Assembly: GCA_947487595.1 (NCBI GenBank)
Contig: CANKXJ010000006.1
Location: forward strand, 1 to 22,709
Direction: 5' to 3'
DNA: 22,709 nt
Source: Actinomycetota bacterium
GTDB lineage: Bacteria; Actinomycetota; Actinomycetes; Nanopelagicales; Nanopelagicaceae
Shown: positions 14,553 to 22,223 of the stretch, piece after piece
Layout of the letters: every line of letters begins with the position of its first letter
Position numbering within the stretch: position 1 is the first letter of the stretch
Made by a program: the position numbers and the translations under genes
Notes under the pieces: generated by a model
The model's database searches: none
Seen by the model: the letters and a program-made list of their open reading frames with translations, nothing else
Told to the model about the DNA's origin: nothing

Positions 14553-15566
14553 ATGTCTATAGCAGGTGATGGGTTGGTCATTATTGGTGAGAACTTCAAT
14601 GCGACCCGCAAGATCAAGATCACCAGTCCCAAGGTGATACAGCAAGACGGCAAGGTTGGGATCGGTTACACAGATTTAGACGGTAACAAGAGGGTTTTGG
14701 ATGTCACTGGCACCATCCCTCAGGAAGCCAATAAACGACTTGGATTTAATATCCCGCACGTTGCTGAAGCTTGCCGTCAAAAGGACCTGCACTACATTGG
14801 TTGGGCCATCAAAAATCAGGAAAAACATGGCGCGCACATTATTGACTTGTGTGTGGACGAAATGTCTGTTTACCCTGAAGAGAGAAAAGAATGGATGAGG
14901 TGGTTGGTGCAAACTTCTCAGGGCATCACTGACTCCATTTTGGCAATTGATTCGTCTGACCCTGAAACCATCCGCGCCGGACTAGAGGCGCATGATGCTT
15001 CAAAGGGGCGTCCTGCAATCAACTCTGTGAATCTTGAAGAGGGGCGGCAAACACTGGTGGACATGGCCAGGGACCGCAATGCAATCCTTTTTGCCAATGC
15101 CAGTGGTAAAAACGGCATGCCACAAAACGCCGAGCAGCGCGTATTGAATTTGGTTGGCTGCATGGACTTGATGGACAAGGGCGGAATTCCAATGGATGAC
15201 CGCTATTTGGATCCGTTGGTTTTCCCCATTGGTGCAGGCCCTGATTTTGGTGGGCACTACCTTGACGCTGTTCGCACCATTCGTGAGCAGTACCCCGATG
15301 TGCATATATTTGGTGGTCACAGCAACGTGTCTTTTGGTTTGCCAGAGCGCAAAACCTTGAACTTCACTTTTGTAGCTCTTTCGATCATTGCAGGTTGTGA
15401 CTCATTGATGATTGATCCCATCATGAACCCCTCACGCGAGTTCAATGATTTTATGTTTGCAGCCAATGCATTGACAGGCAAAGATGAATATTCGGTGAAG
15501 TACCTGAAGTACACACGTGCGCTTGCTGCACAAGCCAAGAAGGCAGCAACAGTTGCAGCTGCTTAA
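14553..15566 (+). CDS. Methyltetrahydrofolate:corrinoid protein methyltransferase (MeTr)
   Basis: This 337-residue protein is a pterin-binding TIM barrel of the MeTr/MetH-folate/CmuB group. It transfers a methyl group between a methylcobamide protein and THF. Blocks visible: IIGENFNATR at the start, the barrel strand with IIDLCVDEMSVYP, ILAIDSSDPETIRAGL, PAINSVNLEEG, VFPIGAGPD and GGHSNVSFGLP. The Asp and Asn residues of D-x-C and INSVN match pterin-contact positions of the family. ATG 14553 has AAAGGAG (14541-14547) in front; the frame runs further upstream, overlapping the preceding gene, without a comparable site. In this operon it is the likely second methyltransferase, producing methyl-THF for MetF. 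Confidence 0.9.
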   Translation: MSIAGDGLVIIGENFNATRKIKITSPKVIQQDGKVGIGYTDLDGNKRVLDVTGTIPQEANKRLGFNIPHVAEACRQKDLHYIGWAIKNQEKHGAHIIDLCVDEMSVYPEERKEWMRWLVQTSQGITDSILAIDSSDPETIRAGLEAHDASKGRPAINSVNLEEGRQTLVDMARDRNAILFANASGKNGMPQNAEQRVLNLVGCMDLMDKGGIPMDDRYLDPLVFPIGAGPDFGGHYLDAVRTIREQYPDVHIFGGHSNVSFGLPERKTLNFTFVALSIIAGCDSLMIDPIMNPSREFNDFMFAANALTGKDEYSVKYLKYTRALAAQAKKAATVAAA

Positions 15567-15589
15567 ATCAAAACCAATAGGAGACACAC

Positions 15590-16759
15590 ATGAAAGAACT
15601 CATACCACGCGAACGATTTATCCGTACTCTGCGCCACGAGAAAGTGGACCGCGTTTCTGTTTTATACAGAATGAAGCATGAAGCCAAGGAGAAAATTGCT
15701 CGCATCTATGGCGTAGAAAAAACTGGCACAGGCTTGGGCCATGATCCTTCACTAGAGCTTCGCCTAGGAAATGATGCAATCATTTATCAAATTGGTATCA
15801 ATGCTGAGTTCTCGCATCGCCCGATCGCGATAGGCGAGACTTGGTACAACCACTTTGGTGTGGGTTATGGCAAGAGCGGTTTGGAGGGTCGTACACACGA
15901 AGAGGAAGTTGAATTTAAAAAGACCCAAGAATTTTGGGGGCCGGCAAAAGTTGTTCCAGAAAATTTTCCGAAGTCTCATCCTGTTACTTCGATGGAAGAG
16001 TTACGGGCCATGAAATGGCCAGATCCGAACGATCGCAGGTTGCTTGACCCCATTAAAGCGCTGTGCGAGAAGTACAAGAAAGATTATTTTATTATTGTGG
16101 ATCTCTCATCTTCGTTGATTGAGGCTGCATATGCTCATATCGTTGGAACTCAAAACTTTTTCTTGATGACTGCCGATGAACCTGATTTGATTGACGGGGT
16201 CTTGGACGGTTTAACTGAGTATTACACGGCACTTGGCATCAATGCGATCAAAGAGGGGGCCGATATGATTCGCATGGGGGATGATGTGGGTGCTCAGCAA
16301 TCAATGATGCTGTCTCCCAAAATGTGGCGTAAATTAGCAAAGCCAAGACTGCAGCACATGTTCAATGCTTTCAGGAAAGAAAATCCTGAAGTCTTTGTTA
16401 AGTTTCACTCCTGTGGTGACTACTCCCCCATATTGCCAGATATCTTAGAGTTAGGCAGCAATTTGTCGGGTCTCATGCAGCCCACAGGTGGTTTGAAAGA
16501 TAAAGCTGCTATCAAATCAAAATACGGCGCAGATCTGGCACTTTGTGGTGGATTCGATGTGCAAAGAATTCTGCCGCGCGGGCAGGTTGAAGATGTACGC
16601 AAAGGCGTACTGGAATGCATGCAAATGTTAGGGCCTGGAAGCGGGTACATTTTCTCGCCTTCTCACTACATCATGGCTGACGTACCAATTCAAAACATCA
16701 TGGCCATGTTTGAGGCCGCAAAAGATTACGGTGTCTACGGCAAATGGCCGTTGAACTAA
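15590..16759 (+). CDS. Uroporphyrinogen decarboxylase-family methyltransferase (MtaA/CmuA-like, substrate unknown)
   Basis: This 389-residue protein has the UroD fold used by zinc-dependent corrinoid methyltransferases (MtaA, MtbA and the N-terminal half of CmuA). The Zn motif H-x-C-x(n)-C is present: His273 and Cys275 in KFHSCGDYSP, and Cys319 in LALCGGFD. True uroporphyrinogen decarboxylases lack this motif. Other blocks are RERFIRTLRHEKVDRV, GADMIRMGDDVG and GSGYIFSPSHYIMADVP. Gene order (MeTr, this gene, corrinoid protein, activase) makes it the likely first methyltransferase, moving a methyl group from the growth substrate to Co(I). The substrate cannot be read from sequence; a methylated arsenical is my favoured inference from context, and a methoxylated, halogenated or quaternary amine compound remains possible. 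Confidence 0.85.
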   Translation: MKELIPRERFIRTLRHEKVDRVSVLYRMKHEAKEKIARIYGVEKTGTGLGHDPSLELRLGNDAIIYQIGINAEFSHRPIAIGETWYNHFGVGYGKSGLEGRTHEEEVEFKKTQEFWGPAKVVPENFPKSHPVTSMEELRAMKWPDPNDRRLLDPIKALCEKYKKDYFIIVDLSSSLIEAAYAHIVGTQNFFLMTADEPDLIDGVLDGLTEYYTALGINAIKEGADMIRMGDDVGAQQSMMLSPKMWRKLAKPRLQHMFNAFRKENPEVFVKFHSCGDYSPILPDILELGSNLSGLMQPTGGLKDKAAIKSKYGADLALCGGFDVQRILPRGQVEDVRKGVLECMQMLGPGSGYIFSPSHYIMADVPIQNIMAMFEAAKDYGVYGKWPLN

Positions 16760-16789
16760 ATTAATTCATTGACTATTTGGAGTTTAAAA

Positions 16790-17506
16790 ATGTCCGAAAT
16801 GGAAGAACCTGTATTTAAGCAACCTGCGGGTTGGGAAACGCGCGTACATCAAGGTTGGGAGTGGTCAACACTTTGGGAGGCTGTGGAAGAGGGAGATCAC
16901 CAATTTGTTGACAAGCGAGTAGCAGAAGCAATTGAAGCTGGAATCAATCCACGCGTTATTTTAGACGATGGTCTTTTCCCTGGATTCGATGTACAAGGTG
17001 AGCGGTTTTCTGCTCAAATTATTTTCATTCCAGAAATGCTAATCACTGCGCGTGCGATGAAAGCGGGGTTGAAGTTGATACGCCCCTTATTGGCTGCAAA
17101 AAAGGAAAAGCCTGTTGGTACATTTGTGATGGGAACCGTTCTTGGCGATATGCACGACATTGGACAATCGATTGTGACCATCATGCTTGAAAATGCTGGG
17201 TTCAATGTGATTAACTTGGGTACTGATGTGCATCCAGATAAATTCATTTCTACTGCTTTAGAAAATAAAGCAGATTTGGTGGGTTTTTCTGCGCTGTTAT
17301 CGACAACTGTTTACTACCAGAAGGTGACGATTGAAGAGTTTGAAAAAGCAGGTCATCGCAACAAAGTCAAAATTTTGATTGGTGGTGCACCTACATCACA
17401 AGAGTGGGCAGACAGTTGTGGTGCTGATGGCTGGGGACGAGATGCTATTGAGGCTGTGAAACTCGCCAATCGGCTGGTTAAGGAAAAGCGTGAAGCTTGG
17501 GTTTAA
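16790..17506 (+). CDS. Corrinoid (B12-binding) protein of methyl-transfer system
   Basis: This 238-residue cobamide carrier passes methyl groups between the two methyltransferases. It has the N-terminal four-helix cap (about 30-100) and a Rossmann-like B12-binding domain with the signature D-x-H-x-x-G at 120-125 (GDMHDIG), followed by SALLST and IGGAPTSQEWAD, so the histidine would bind cobalt base-off/His-on. I choose ATG 16790 with GGAG at 16779-16782; an earlier non-ATG start would lack a ribosome-binding site. It lies 30 bases after the UroD-type gene and only 2 before the activase, the classical order for such systems (MtaC/MtbC/MttC relatives). Confidence 0.93.
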   Translation: MSEMEEPVFKQPAGWETRVHQGWEWSTLWEAVEEGDHQFVDKRVAEAIEAGINPRVILDDGLFPGFDVQGERFSAQIIFIPEMLITARAMKAGLKLIRPLLAAKKEKPVGTFVMGTVLGDMHDIGQSIVTIMLENAGFNVINLGTDVHPDKFISTALENKADLVGFSALLSTTVYYQKVTIEEFEKAGHRNKVKILIGGAPTSQEWADSCGADGWGRDAIEAVKLANRLVKEKREAWV

Positions 17507-17508
17507 CC

Positions 17509-19413
17509 ATGGCCTTTAATGTTCGGTTTGTAACTCTCTCGGGAGAACTCGGTCCTGTTAAGTCAGAGCTTGACATGACCCTTCTTGATGCGGCACATCT
17601 TGCGGGCTTGAGCATGGATGCCACTTGCGGTGGAAGAGGGCGCTGTCGCAGTTGTCGTGTGAAGGTTTTCTCTGGTGAGTTATCGCCTCCAACACTTCAA
17701 GACACATTGCAACTGGGTCACGATGAAGTTCAGGAGCGATTTAGATTAGCTTGTCAAACACGGCCGATGAGTGATTGCACTGTTGCGGCCATGCCGGTCA
17801 AGGCTGAATCAGGTTTTCAAATACTTTCTGCTGAAGCTGGTTTGGTTGCAGATGGGCGAATGCAAATTGACTCTGGTGTCAAAAAACATGTGGTCATTGC
17901 AAGTACGCCCCAAGGGGAACACCACCAGACCGCTGATCTTGAAGAAATCTTATCTCAGTTGCCATCAAATATTGAACGTCACGTATCTTTAGATATTTTA
18001 CGAAAAGTACCAGGCGCATTGAGAAAAGAGAAGGGTCGGATGACAGTCACGACATTCAACAGAGAGATCATTGATATCGAAGTTGGTGACACCTCTCAAC
18101 ATTGCTATGGCATGGCGTTTGATATTGGAACCACAAGCATTGTGGGAACCTTAATGGACTTAAGCAGTGGAGAGCAATTGGGAGCGGTGGGAGGGCTCAA
18201 TCCTCAAGCTCAATATGGTGGAGATTTAATGTCTCGCATTGCTTATGTTCAATTTGATGAAGCAAAACTTGCTGTTCTAAGAGGCAAAATTTTAAGCGGC
18301 ATGAATGATTTGATCAAAGAGGCATGTGCAAAGGCAAATGTAGCTGCAGAAAATATCTATAAAATTGTGGTCGTGGGAAATACTTGCATGCACCATATTT
18401 TTTTAGGTGTTGATGTAAGTTATGTCGGGTTGGCACCCTATGCGCCTGTTGTGCGTGATTTGCTGATTTATTCAGCAAGTGAGTTGCCTTTGAAATCTAT
18501 TCCGAATGCAAAAGTTTGCTTGCTTCCAATCGTTGCAGGATTTGTCGGCGCTGACACGATGGCTTGTGTTTTAGCCACACGCATTTACGAAGGCGAAAAA
18601 ATTCGGGCCTTGGTTGACATTGGGACCAATGGCGAAGTTGTGATGGGTTCAAATGGTAAACTTTATGCTTGCTCTGCGCCTGCTGGTCCTGCGCTGGAAG
18701 GTGCTCAAATCAGGGATGGCATGCGTGGTGCCTTGGGCGCAATAGAGCGAGTTGAAATTAACACAGATGTCGCATGTAAAGTGATTGGGGATGCGCCTGC
18801 TGTTGGAATTTGTGGCTCGGGCTTGATAGATGCCTGTGCAAAGATGCTAGATGCAGGCGTGATCGATGCGAACGGATTGCTCCGACGTGAGTCATATTCT
18901 CATTTATCTCCCTTACTACAAAAACGAATTTGCAAGGGCGAAGTTGGTCCACAATTTGTGTTGGTATGGAAAGCCGAAGCAGGTAGGGATCAAGATATTG
19001 CCATCACGCAAGCAGACATTCGCCAATTGCAGTTGGCCAAAAGTGCAATTTATTCCGGCATTGTGATGCTACGCAATGTGATGGAAATCGATGATGCTGA
19101 AATCTCTGAATTGATGTTGTGCGGCGGGTTTGGAAATTACATCAGCATCGAAAGTTCTGTAAAAATTAGACTCTTGCCAAATTTACCAGTCGATCGGATC
19201 ACTTACAGAGGTAACGCTGCAGCCATTGGTGCGCAAATGGCTCTTTTATCAGAATTTGAGCGCTTACGCGCCTTTGATTTAGCCCAGAAAATAGAACACG
19301 TTGCATTGGCGGCCAGACCTGAATTTCAAGATATATTCGTTGAAGGTATGAACTTCACTGGAGAAACTTTTGCAGTCCAAGAACGAATGGCAAAAGCTGC
19401 TAAAGTTGACTGA
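17509..19413 (+). CDS. ATP-dependent corrinoid reductive activase, RamA/RACE type
   Basis: This 634-residue protein repairs corrinoid proteins that slip to inactive Co(II), driving reduction to Co(I) with ATP. The N-terminus is a [2Fe-2S] ferredoxin domain with Cys40, Cys46, Cys49 and Cys82 (C-x5-C-x2-C-x32-C). A linker follows, then an ASKHA-type ATPase domain from about 200 on, with FDIGTTSIVGTL, VVVGNTCMHH, DIGTNGEVV, GICGSGLIDA and MLCGGFGNYI. This is the plant-type ferredoxin version found in bacteria, not the 4Fe-4S archaeal RamA. ATG 17509 lies 2 bases after the corrinoid gene; an in-frame TTG at 17497 overlaps it. Its electron donor is probably the divergent FAD reductase (inference). 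Confidence 0.93.
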   Translation: MAFNVRFVTLSGELGPVKSELDMTLLDAAHLAGLSMDATCGGRGRCRSCRVKVFSGELSPPTLQDTLQLGHDEVQERFRLACQTRPMSDCTVAAMPVKAESGFQILSAEAGLVADGRMQIDSGVKKHVVIASTPQGEHHQTADLEEILSQLPSNIERHVSLDILRKVPGALRKEKGRMTVTTFNREIIDIEVGDTSQHCYGMAFDIGTTSIVGTLMDLSSGEQLGAVGGLNPQAQYGGDLMSRIAYVQFDEAKLAVLRGKILSGMNDLIKEACAKANVAAENIYKIVVVGNTCMHHIFLGVDVSYVGLAPYAPVVRDLLIYSASELPLKSIPNAKVCLLPIVAGFVGADTMACVLATRIYEGEKIRALVDIGTNGEVVMGSNGKLYACSAPAGPALEGAQIRDGMRGALGAIERVEINTDVACKVIGDAPAVGICGSGLIDACAKMLDAGVIDANGLLRRESYSHLSPLLQKRICKGEVGPQFVLVWKAEAGRDQDIAITQADIRQLQLAKSAIYSGIVMLRNVMEIDDAEISELMLCGGFGNYISIESSVKIRLLPNLPVDRITYRGNAAAIGAQMALLSEFERLRAFDLAQKIEHVALAARPEFQDIFVEGMNFTGETFAVQERMAKAAKVD

Positions 19414-19440
19414 GTTTCAAATATCTAATCTGAAATAGCG

Positions 19441-20529
19441 ATGAAGATTAATCTTTTATTTGGATTTTTAGGGTCCGGTAAGACAACCTTGGCTAAGCAT
19501 TTGCTTGAGCAAAGGGGGAGCACAGTTAAAACGGCCATCATCGTCAACGAATTTGGAGAAGTGGGCGTCGATGGCGATATTTTGCGTGGACAAAATATTG
19601 ATGTGGTCGAACTCAATTCTGGTTGTCTGTGCTGCACCTTGCGAGGCTCTTTGATGATGGCTTTAGAAGAGTTGAGAGACAAGTCTAAAGTTGAACGTGT
19701 TATTGTTGAAGCGACAGGGATCTCGCAGCCACGTGAATTGCTTGATGAATTGGTGGAATCTTCTGTCAAAGGACTTAAAATTGGGCCTATGGTCACCGTG
19801 GTTGATTGTGCGAAATTCAATAAGTTGCAATCCATGTTGGGTGACTTTTACTTAGATCAAATTGAGTTTGCAGACATAGTGATCGCTAACAAGGTGGATT
19901 TGGCAACCCCAGACCAAATTGAGTCTGCCACGCGTCATATCCGTGAAATTAACTCAAATGCAAAGATCTTCTTTGCGGAGCAATGCAGGGTGCCACCGGA
20001 GGTTTTGTTTGGGGAAGCTCAATCTCTGATCATTCAACAATTACAAGAAGAAATGATGTCGACCCTTAAAGTTGAAACGTCACAGGCACATGTTTACCCC
20101 AAGGGGAACGATCACAATGGCCAAAATATTGGCCCGCACTTGAGCTACCATAATGAACATGAACACCAACAGCCGCCTTCTCATGTGCACGTTCATGAGC
20201 ACCAGCACCAGCACCAGCATGAGCATGAACATGAGCATGAGAATGAGCATGACCCTCATGCAAAGGTGCCTGTGCAGTCTTTTGTGGTTACTGTCGGTCG
20301 AAATGGAAGCAAAGGCACCCTTGAAAAATTCTTTCAATCATTGCCAGACAAGGTTTGGAGAGCTAAAGGTTTTATTGATTTACAAGGTGAAAAGTTCCTT
20401 ATTCAGTTCAGTTTGGGGCAGCTTGAAATGACGTTGGCTAATGGAGACGCTGTGGATACTTTGGTCTTCATTGGTCAGGATATGGATCGAGCTCAAATTG
20501 AAGCACAAATTGTGGTTGCAACACGATGA
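19441..20529 (+). CDS. CobW/COG0523-family GTPase with His-rich metal-binding loop
   Basis: This is a 362-residue G3E GTPase acting as a metal chaperone. It has Walker A GFLGSGKTT (8-16), the metal site C-x-C-C (Cys62, Cys64, Cys65 in GCLCC), NKVD (150-153) and a C-terminal CobW domain. A His/Glu-rich insertion at about 233-273 (repeats of HEH and HQH) can bind many divalent ions. In this operon it could deliver Zn2+ to the UroD-type methyltransferase or help insert Co/cobamide into the corrinoid protein; the sequence does not decide. The DNA encoding the His-rich loop is itself a low-complexity cat-gag-type repeat. It overlaps the next gene as ATGA. Confidence 0.88.
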   Translation: MKINLLFGFLGSGKTTLAKHLLEQRGSTVKTAIIVNEFGEVGVDGDILRGQNIDVVELNSGCLCCTLRGSLMMALEELRDKSKVERVIVEATGISQPRELLDELVESSVKGLKIGPMVTVVDCAKFNKLQSMLGDFYLDQIEFADIVIANKVDLATPDQIESATRHIREINSNAKIFFAEQCRVPPEVLFGEAQSLIIQQLQEEMMSTLKVETSQAHVYPKGNDHNGQNIGPHLSYHNEHEHQQPPSHVHVHEHQHQHQHEHEHEHENEHDPHAKVPVQSFVVTVGRNGSKGTLEKFFQSLPDKVWRAKGFIDLQGEKFLIQFSLGQLEMTLANGDAVDTLVFIGQDMDRAQIEAQIVVATR

Positions 20530-21248
20530 TGAGATCTTCCAGAACTGTCCATGCGTCGTCAATGGCTTTTGGACGCCGTTTACCCCTCAGTCAGAAGCCT
20601 GACATGCCGAGCTCTTTGGCCGATGAGGCCTATGATTTGTTGGTGCACAAAATAACTCGACTTGAGGTTGTGCCTGGCGCTTTGTTGGTTGAAAGAGACT
20701 TGATAACAGAGTTTGGGATTGGCCGTACCCCGGTTCGTGAGGCATTGCAACGGTTGGCCATGGAGCGATTGGTGACTCATCAGCCTAACCGAGGGATGTT
20801 TGTTTCGGAAATTACAGCAACGAGCGTTCAACAAATTTATGAGTTTCGAGCAATGCTAGATGGACAGGCAGCTTGGCTTGCTGCATCTCGCGCCACCTCT
20901 GATCAAATCAAACAGCTTGAATTACTTCAACGTGAGTTGGTTAGAGCTGCGAAGTCTGACGCGATTGATGACTATGTGGATGCAGATCGCCAGTTTTATA
21001 GGGTGTTGGCAGAAGCTGCTCACAACGCATGGATTGCGGATTCAATTCCACGAATTTTTAATCTGCATTTAAGACTTTGGTTTTTTATTATTCAAAGATT
21101 AGGCAGTTGGAAAGAGACAGCCAAGGCGCACGAAGAGATGACTCATGACGTAGTGGCCGCTTTGGCTTGGCGTGACGCAAGCAAAGCTAAAATTGCGATG
21201 GAAGCATATGTCGCAGGAAGGTTAAACGACCTTAAGGGTATTTTGTGA
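20526..21248 (+). CDS. GntR-family transcriptional regulator, FCD subfamily
   Basis: This 240-residue protein has an N-terminal winged helix-turn-helix (about 30-95; motif GIGRTPVREALQRLAMERLV is typical) and an all-helical FCD ligand-binding domain with the usual metal-binding Asp/His pattern (DADRQFYRVLAEAAHN, NLHLRLW, HEEMTHDVVAAL). Such regulators normally repress nearby catabolic genes until a small acid or metabolite binds. Its start overlaps the CobW stop, so it is translated with the pathway it probably controls; a feedback loop is likely. Possible targets are the divergent region at 13302-13427 and the inverted repeat at 21621-21650. No ArsR- or AioR-type arsenic sensor is present in the window. 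Confidence 0.9.
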   Translation: MMRSSRTVHASSMAFGRRLPLSQKPDMPSSLADEAYDLLVHKITRLEVVPGALLVERDLITEFGIGRTPVREALQRLAMERLVTHQPNRGMFVSEITATSVQQIYEFRAMLDGQAAWLAASRATSDQIKQLELLQRELVRAAKSDAIDDYVDADRQFYRVLAEAAHNAWIADSIPRIFNLHLRLWFFIIQRLGSWKETAKAHEEMTHDVVAALAWRDASKAKIAMEAYVAGRLNDLKGIL

Positions 21249-21299
21249 ACGCTTAGTTGAAAATTCCAATCGTGCATTAATACTTTCAACAGGATTGAT

Positions 21300-21614
21300 A
21301 TGAATAAATTGACTCGTATCAGTATTTATGAGCCTGCAGCTGGCTGCCTCACAGGTTCCTGTGATCCTGATCAAGAGGATGCTTTGGCTAGTCTTGAGAT
21401 GGCTTTAGATGTTTTGAAATTAAGTGGCGTTGAGGTCAACCGTTACAACTTGGGACACGATCCGAAGGAGTTTGCTGCCAATGGACTGGTTAAGTCTGCA
21501 ATCAAAGAATCGGGTATGTTGTGTTTGCCTATGGTTCTGATTGATGGCCAAGTATTGAGTCGAGGGCGTTATCCCTTGGAGGCTGAGCTTGCTAGTAAGC
21601 TTGACACTGTCTGA
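21300..21614 (+). CDS. arsD: ArsD-family arsenic-binding protein (two-cysteine variant)
   Basis: This 104-residue protein has the thioredoxin-like ArsD fold: ISIYEPAAGCLTGSC at the start, ALDVLKLSGVEVNRYNLGHDPKEFAANG, then GMLCLPMVLIDGQVLSRGRYPLEAEL, all in ArsD order. Plasmid R773 ArsD uses Cys12, Cys13 and Cys18 to hold As(III). Here the first position is Gly15, leaving Cys16 and Cys21, and the C-terminal cysteine pairs are absent. No ArsA pump ATPase is encoded nearby, so it is not a standard ArsA chaperone. A two-thiol site is enough for a monomethylated trivalent arsenical, fitting a demethylation pathway (inference). AGGAT lies just before ATG 21300. Family assignment is good; function is uncertain. 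Confidence 0.8.
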   Translation: MNKLTRISIYEPAAGCLTGSCDPDQEDALASLEMALDVLKLSGVEVNRYNLGHDPKEFAANGLVKSAIKESGMLCLPMVLIDGQVLSRGRYPLEAELASKLDTV

Positions 21615-21620
21615 TTTTCT

Positions 21621-21650
21621 TTTGACCTCATTGCCAAATGATTGGTCAAA
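21621..21650. promoter_or_regulatory. Inverted repeat overlapping a possible promoter upstream of folB-fhs
   Basis: TTTGACC and TCATT (21621-21632) pair with AATGA and GGTCAAA (21637-21650), around a 4-base loop with a 2-base bulge. No T-run follows on the plus strand, so it is not a clear terminator for arsD. A weak promoter, TTGGTC (21642-21647), 16 bases, TACAAT (21664-21669), has its -35 inside the right arm, so the repeat could be an operator for folB-fhs. Confidence 0.4.
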
Positions 21651-21765
21651 TCAAGATGCTGACTACAATTAAATTCTTATTTTTTATTTGACATGTCAGC
21701 GGTGCATACCTGCCATGATCTGCATTGAACTTGACACAAATTTAAGTGCCAGTAAGGTTACGGTT

Positions 21766-22200
21766 ATGCCATTCTTAACCGACGCTCCAAACCACGCATG
21801 CTCTCACACACTATTCATCAAGGACTGCTCTGTGCAGACTTGGATAGGCGTATACGAGCATGAGCAAAAAAACCCCACTATTTTGGTTTTTAATATTGAA
21901 TTAGATGTAGACGCTAGGCAAGCAGCGAGCAGTGACCTGATAGGCGATACGGTGGACTACGCCGTAGTTGTCTCTTTTGTCCGTGAATACTTGAGACACG
22001 CACGGCATCGACTTTTAGAAACTTTGACTCAGCAAGTAGCGGATCAAATCTTCTCAACGTTCAATGTTTCTAGAGTTCGTTTAAGCGTTGCCAAAACAGG
22101 TATTCTTGAAGGTGTGGCCAGTGTGGGTGTTGAAATTGTGAGATTTAGAAATGCGAACAGTATGGCAATGGCGACAAGGCATCTTGCTTCACTCAAATAA
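21766..22200 (+). CDS. folB: Dihydroneopterin aldolase family protein (FolB-like)
   Basis: This 144-residue enzyme of folate synthesis splits dihydroneopterin to 6-hydroxymethyl-dihydropterin. Conserved features: LFIKDCSVQTWIGVYEHEQ with the pterin-region Glu, DTVDYAVVVSFVREYL, HRLLETLTQQVADQIF with the pterin-anchoring Glu, and VRLSVAKTGILEGVASVGVEI with the catalytic Lys position. ATG 21766 has AAGG 8 bases upstream; the frame stays open to a TTG at 21688, which would add a tail atypical of the family. It lies 23 bases before fhs and probably supports the THF demand of the methyl-transfer pathway. Related epimerase activity cannot be excluded. Confidence 0.82.
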   Translation: MPFLTDAPNHACSHTLFIKDCSVQTWIGVYEHEQKNPTILVFNIELDVDARQAASSDLIGDTVDYAVVVSFVREYLRHARHRLLETLTQQVADQIFSTFNVSRVRLSVAKTGILEGVASVGVEIVRFRNANSMAMATRHLASLK

Positions 22201-22223
22201 AACATTGACAAAAAGGATCCGAC

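Noticed and set aside
15590..16759. Genuine uroporphyrinogen decarboxylase (hemE)
   Set aside because: The zinc motif H-x-C-x(n)-C and the corrinoid operon context fit the methyltransferase branch, and the heme enzyme does not carry this motif.
15590..17506. Chloromethane utilisation genes (cmuA/cmuB)
   Set aside because: CmuA is a fusion of methyltransferase and corrinoid domains; here they are separate genes, and the other usual cmu neighbours are missing. The resemblance is at family level only.
20150..20265. Tandem CAT/GAG-rich DNA repeat, considered as a CRISPR or satellite
   Set aside because: It is the coding sequence of the His/Glu-rich loop of the CobW-type protein; there are no regular spacers.
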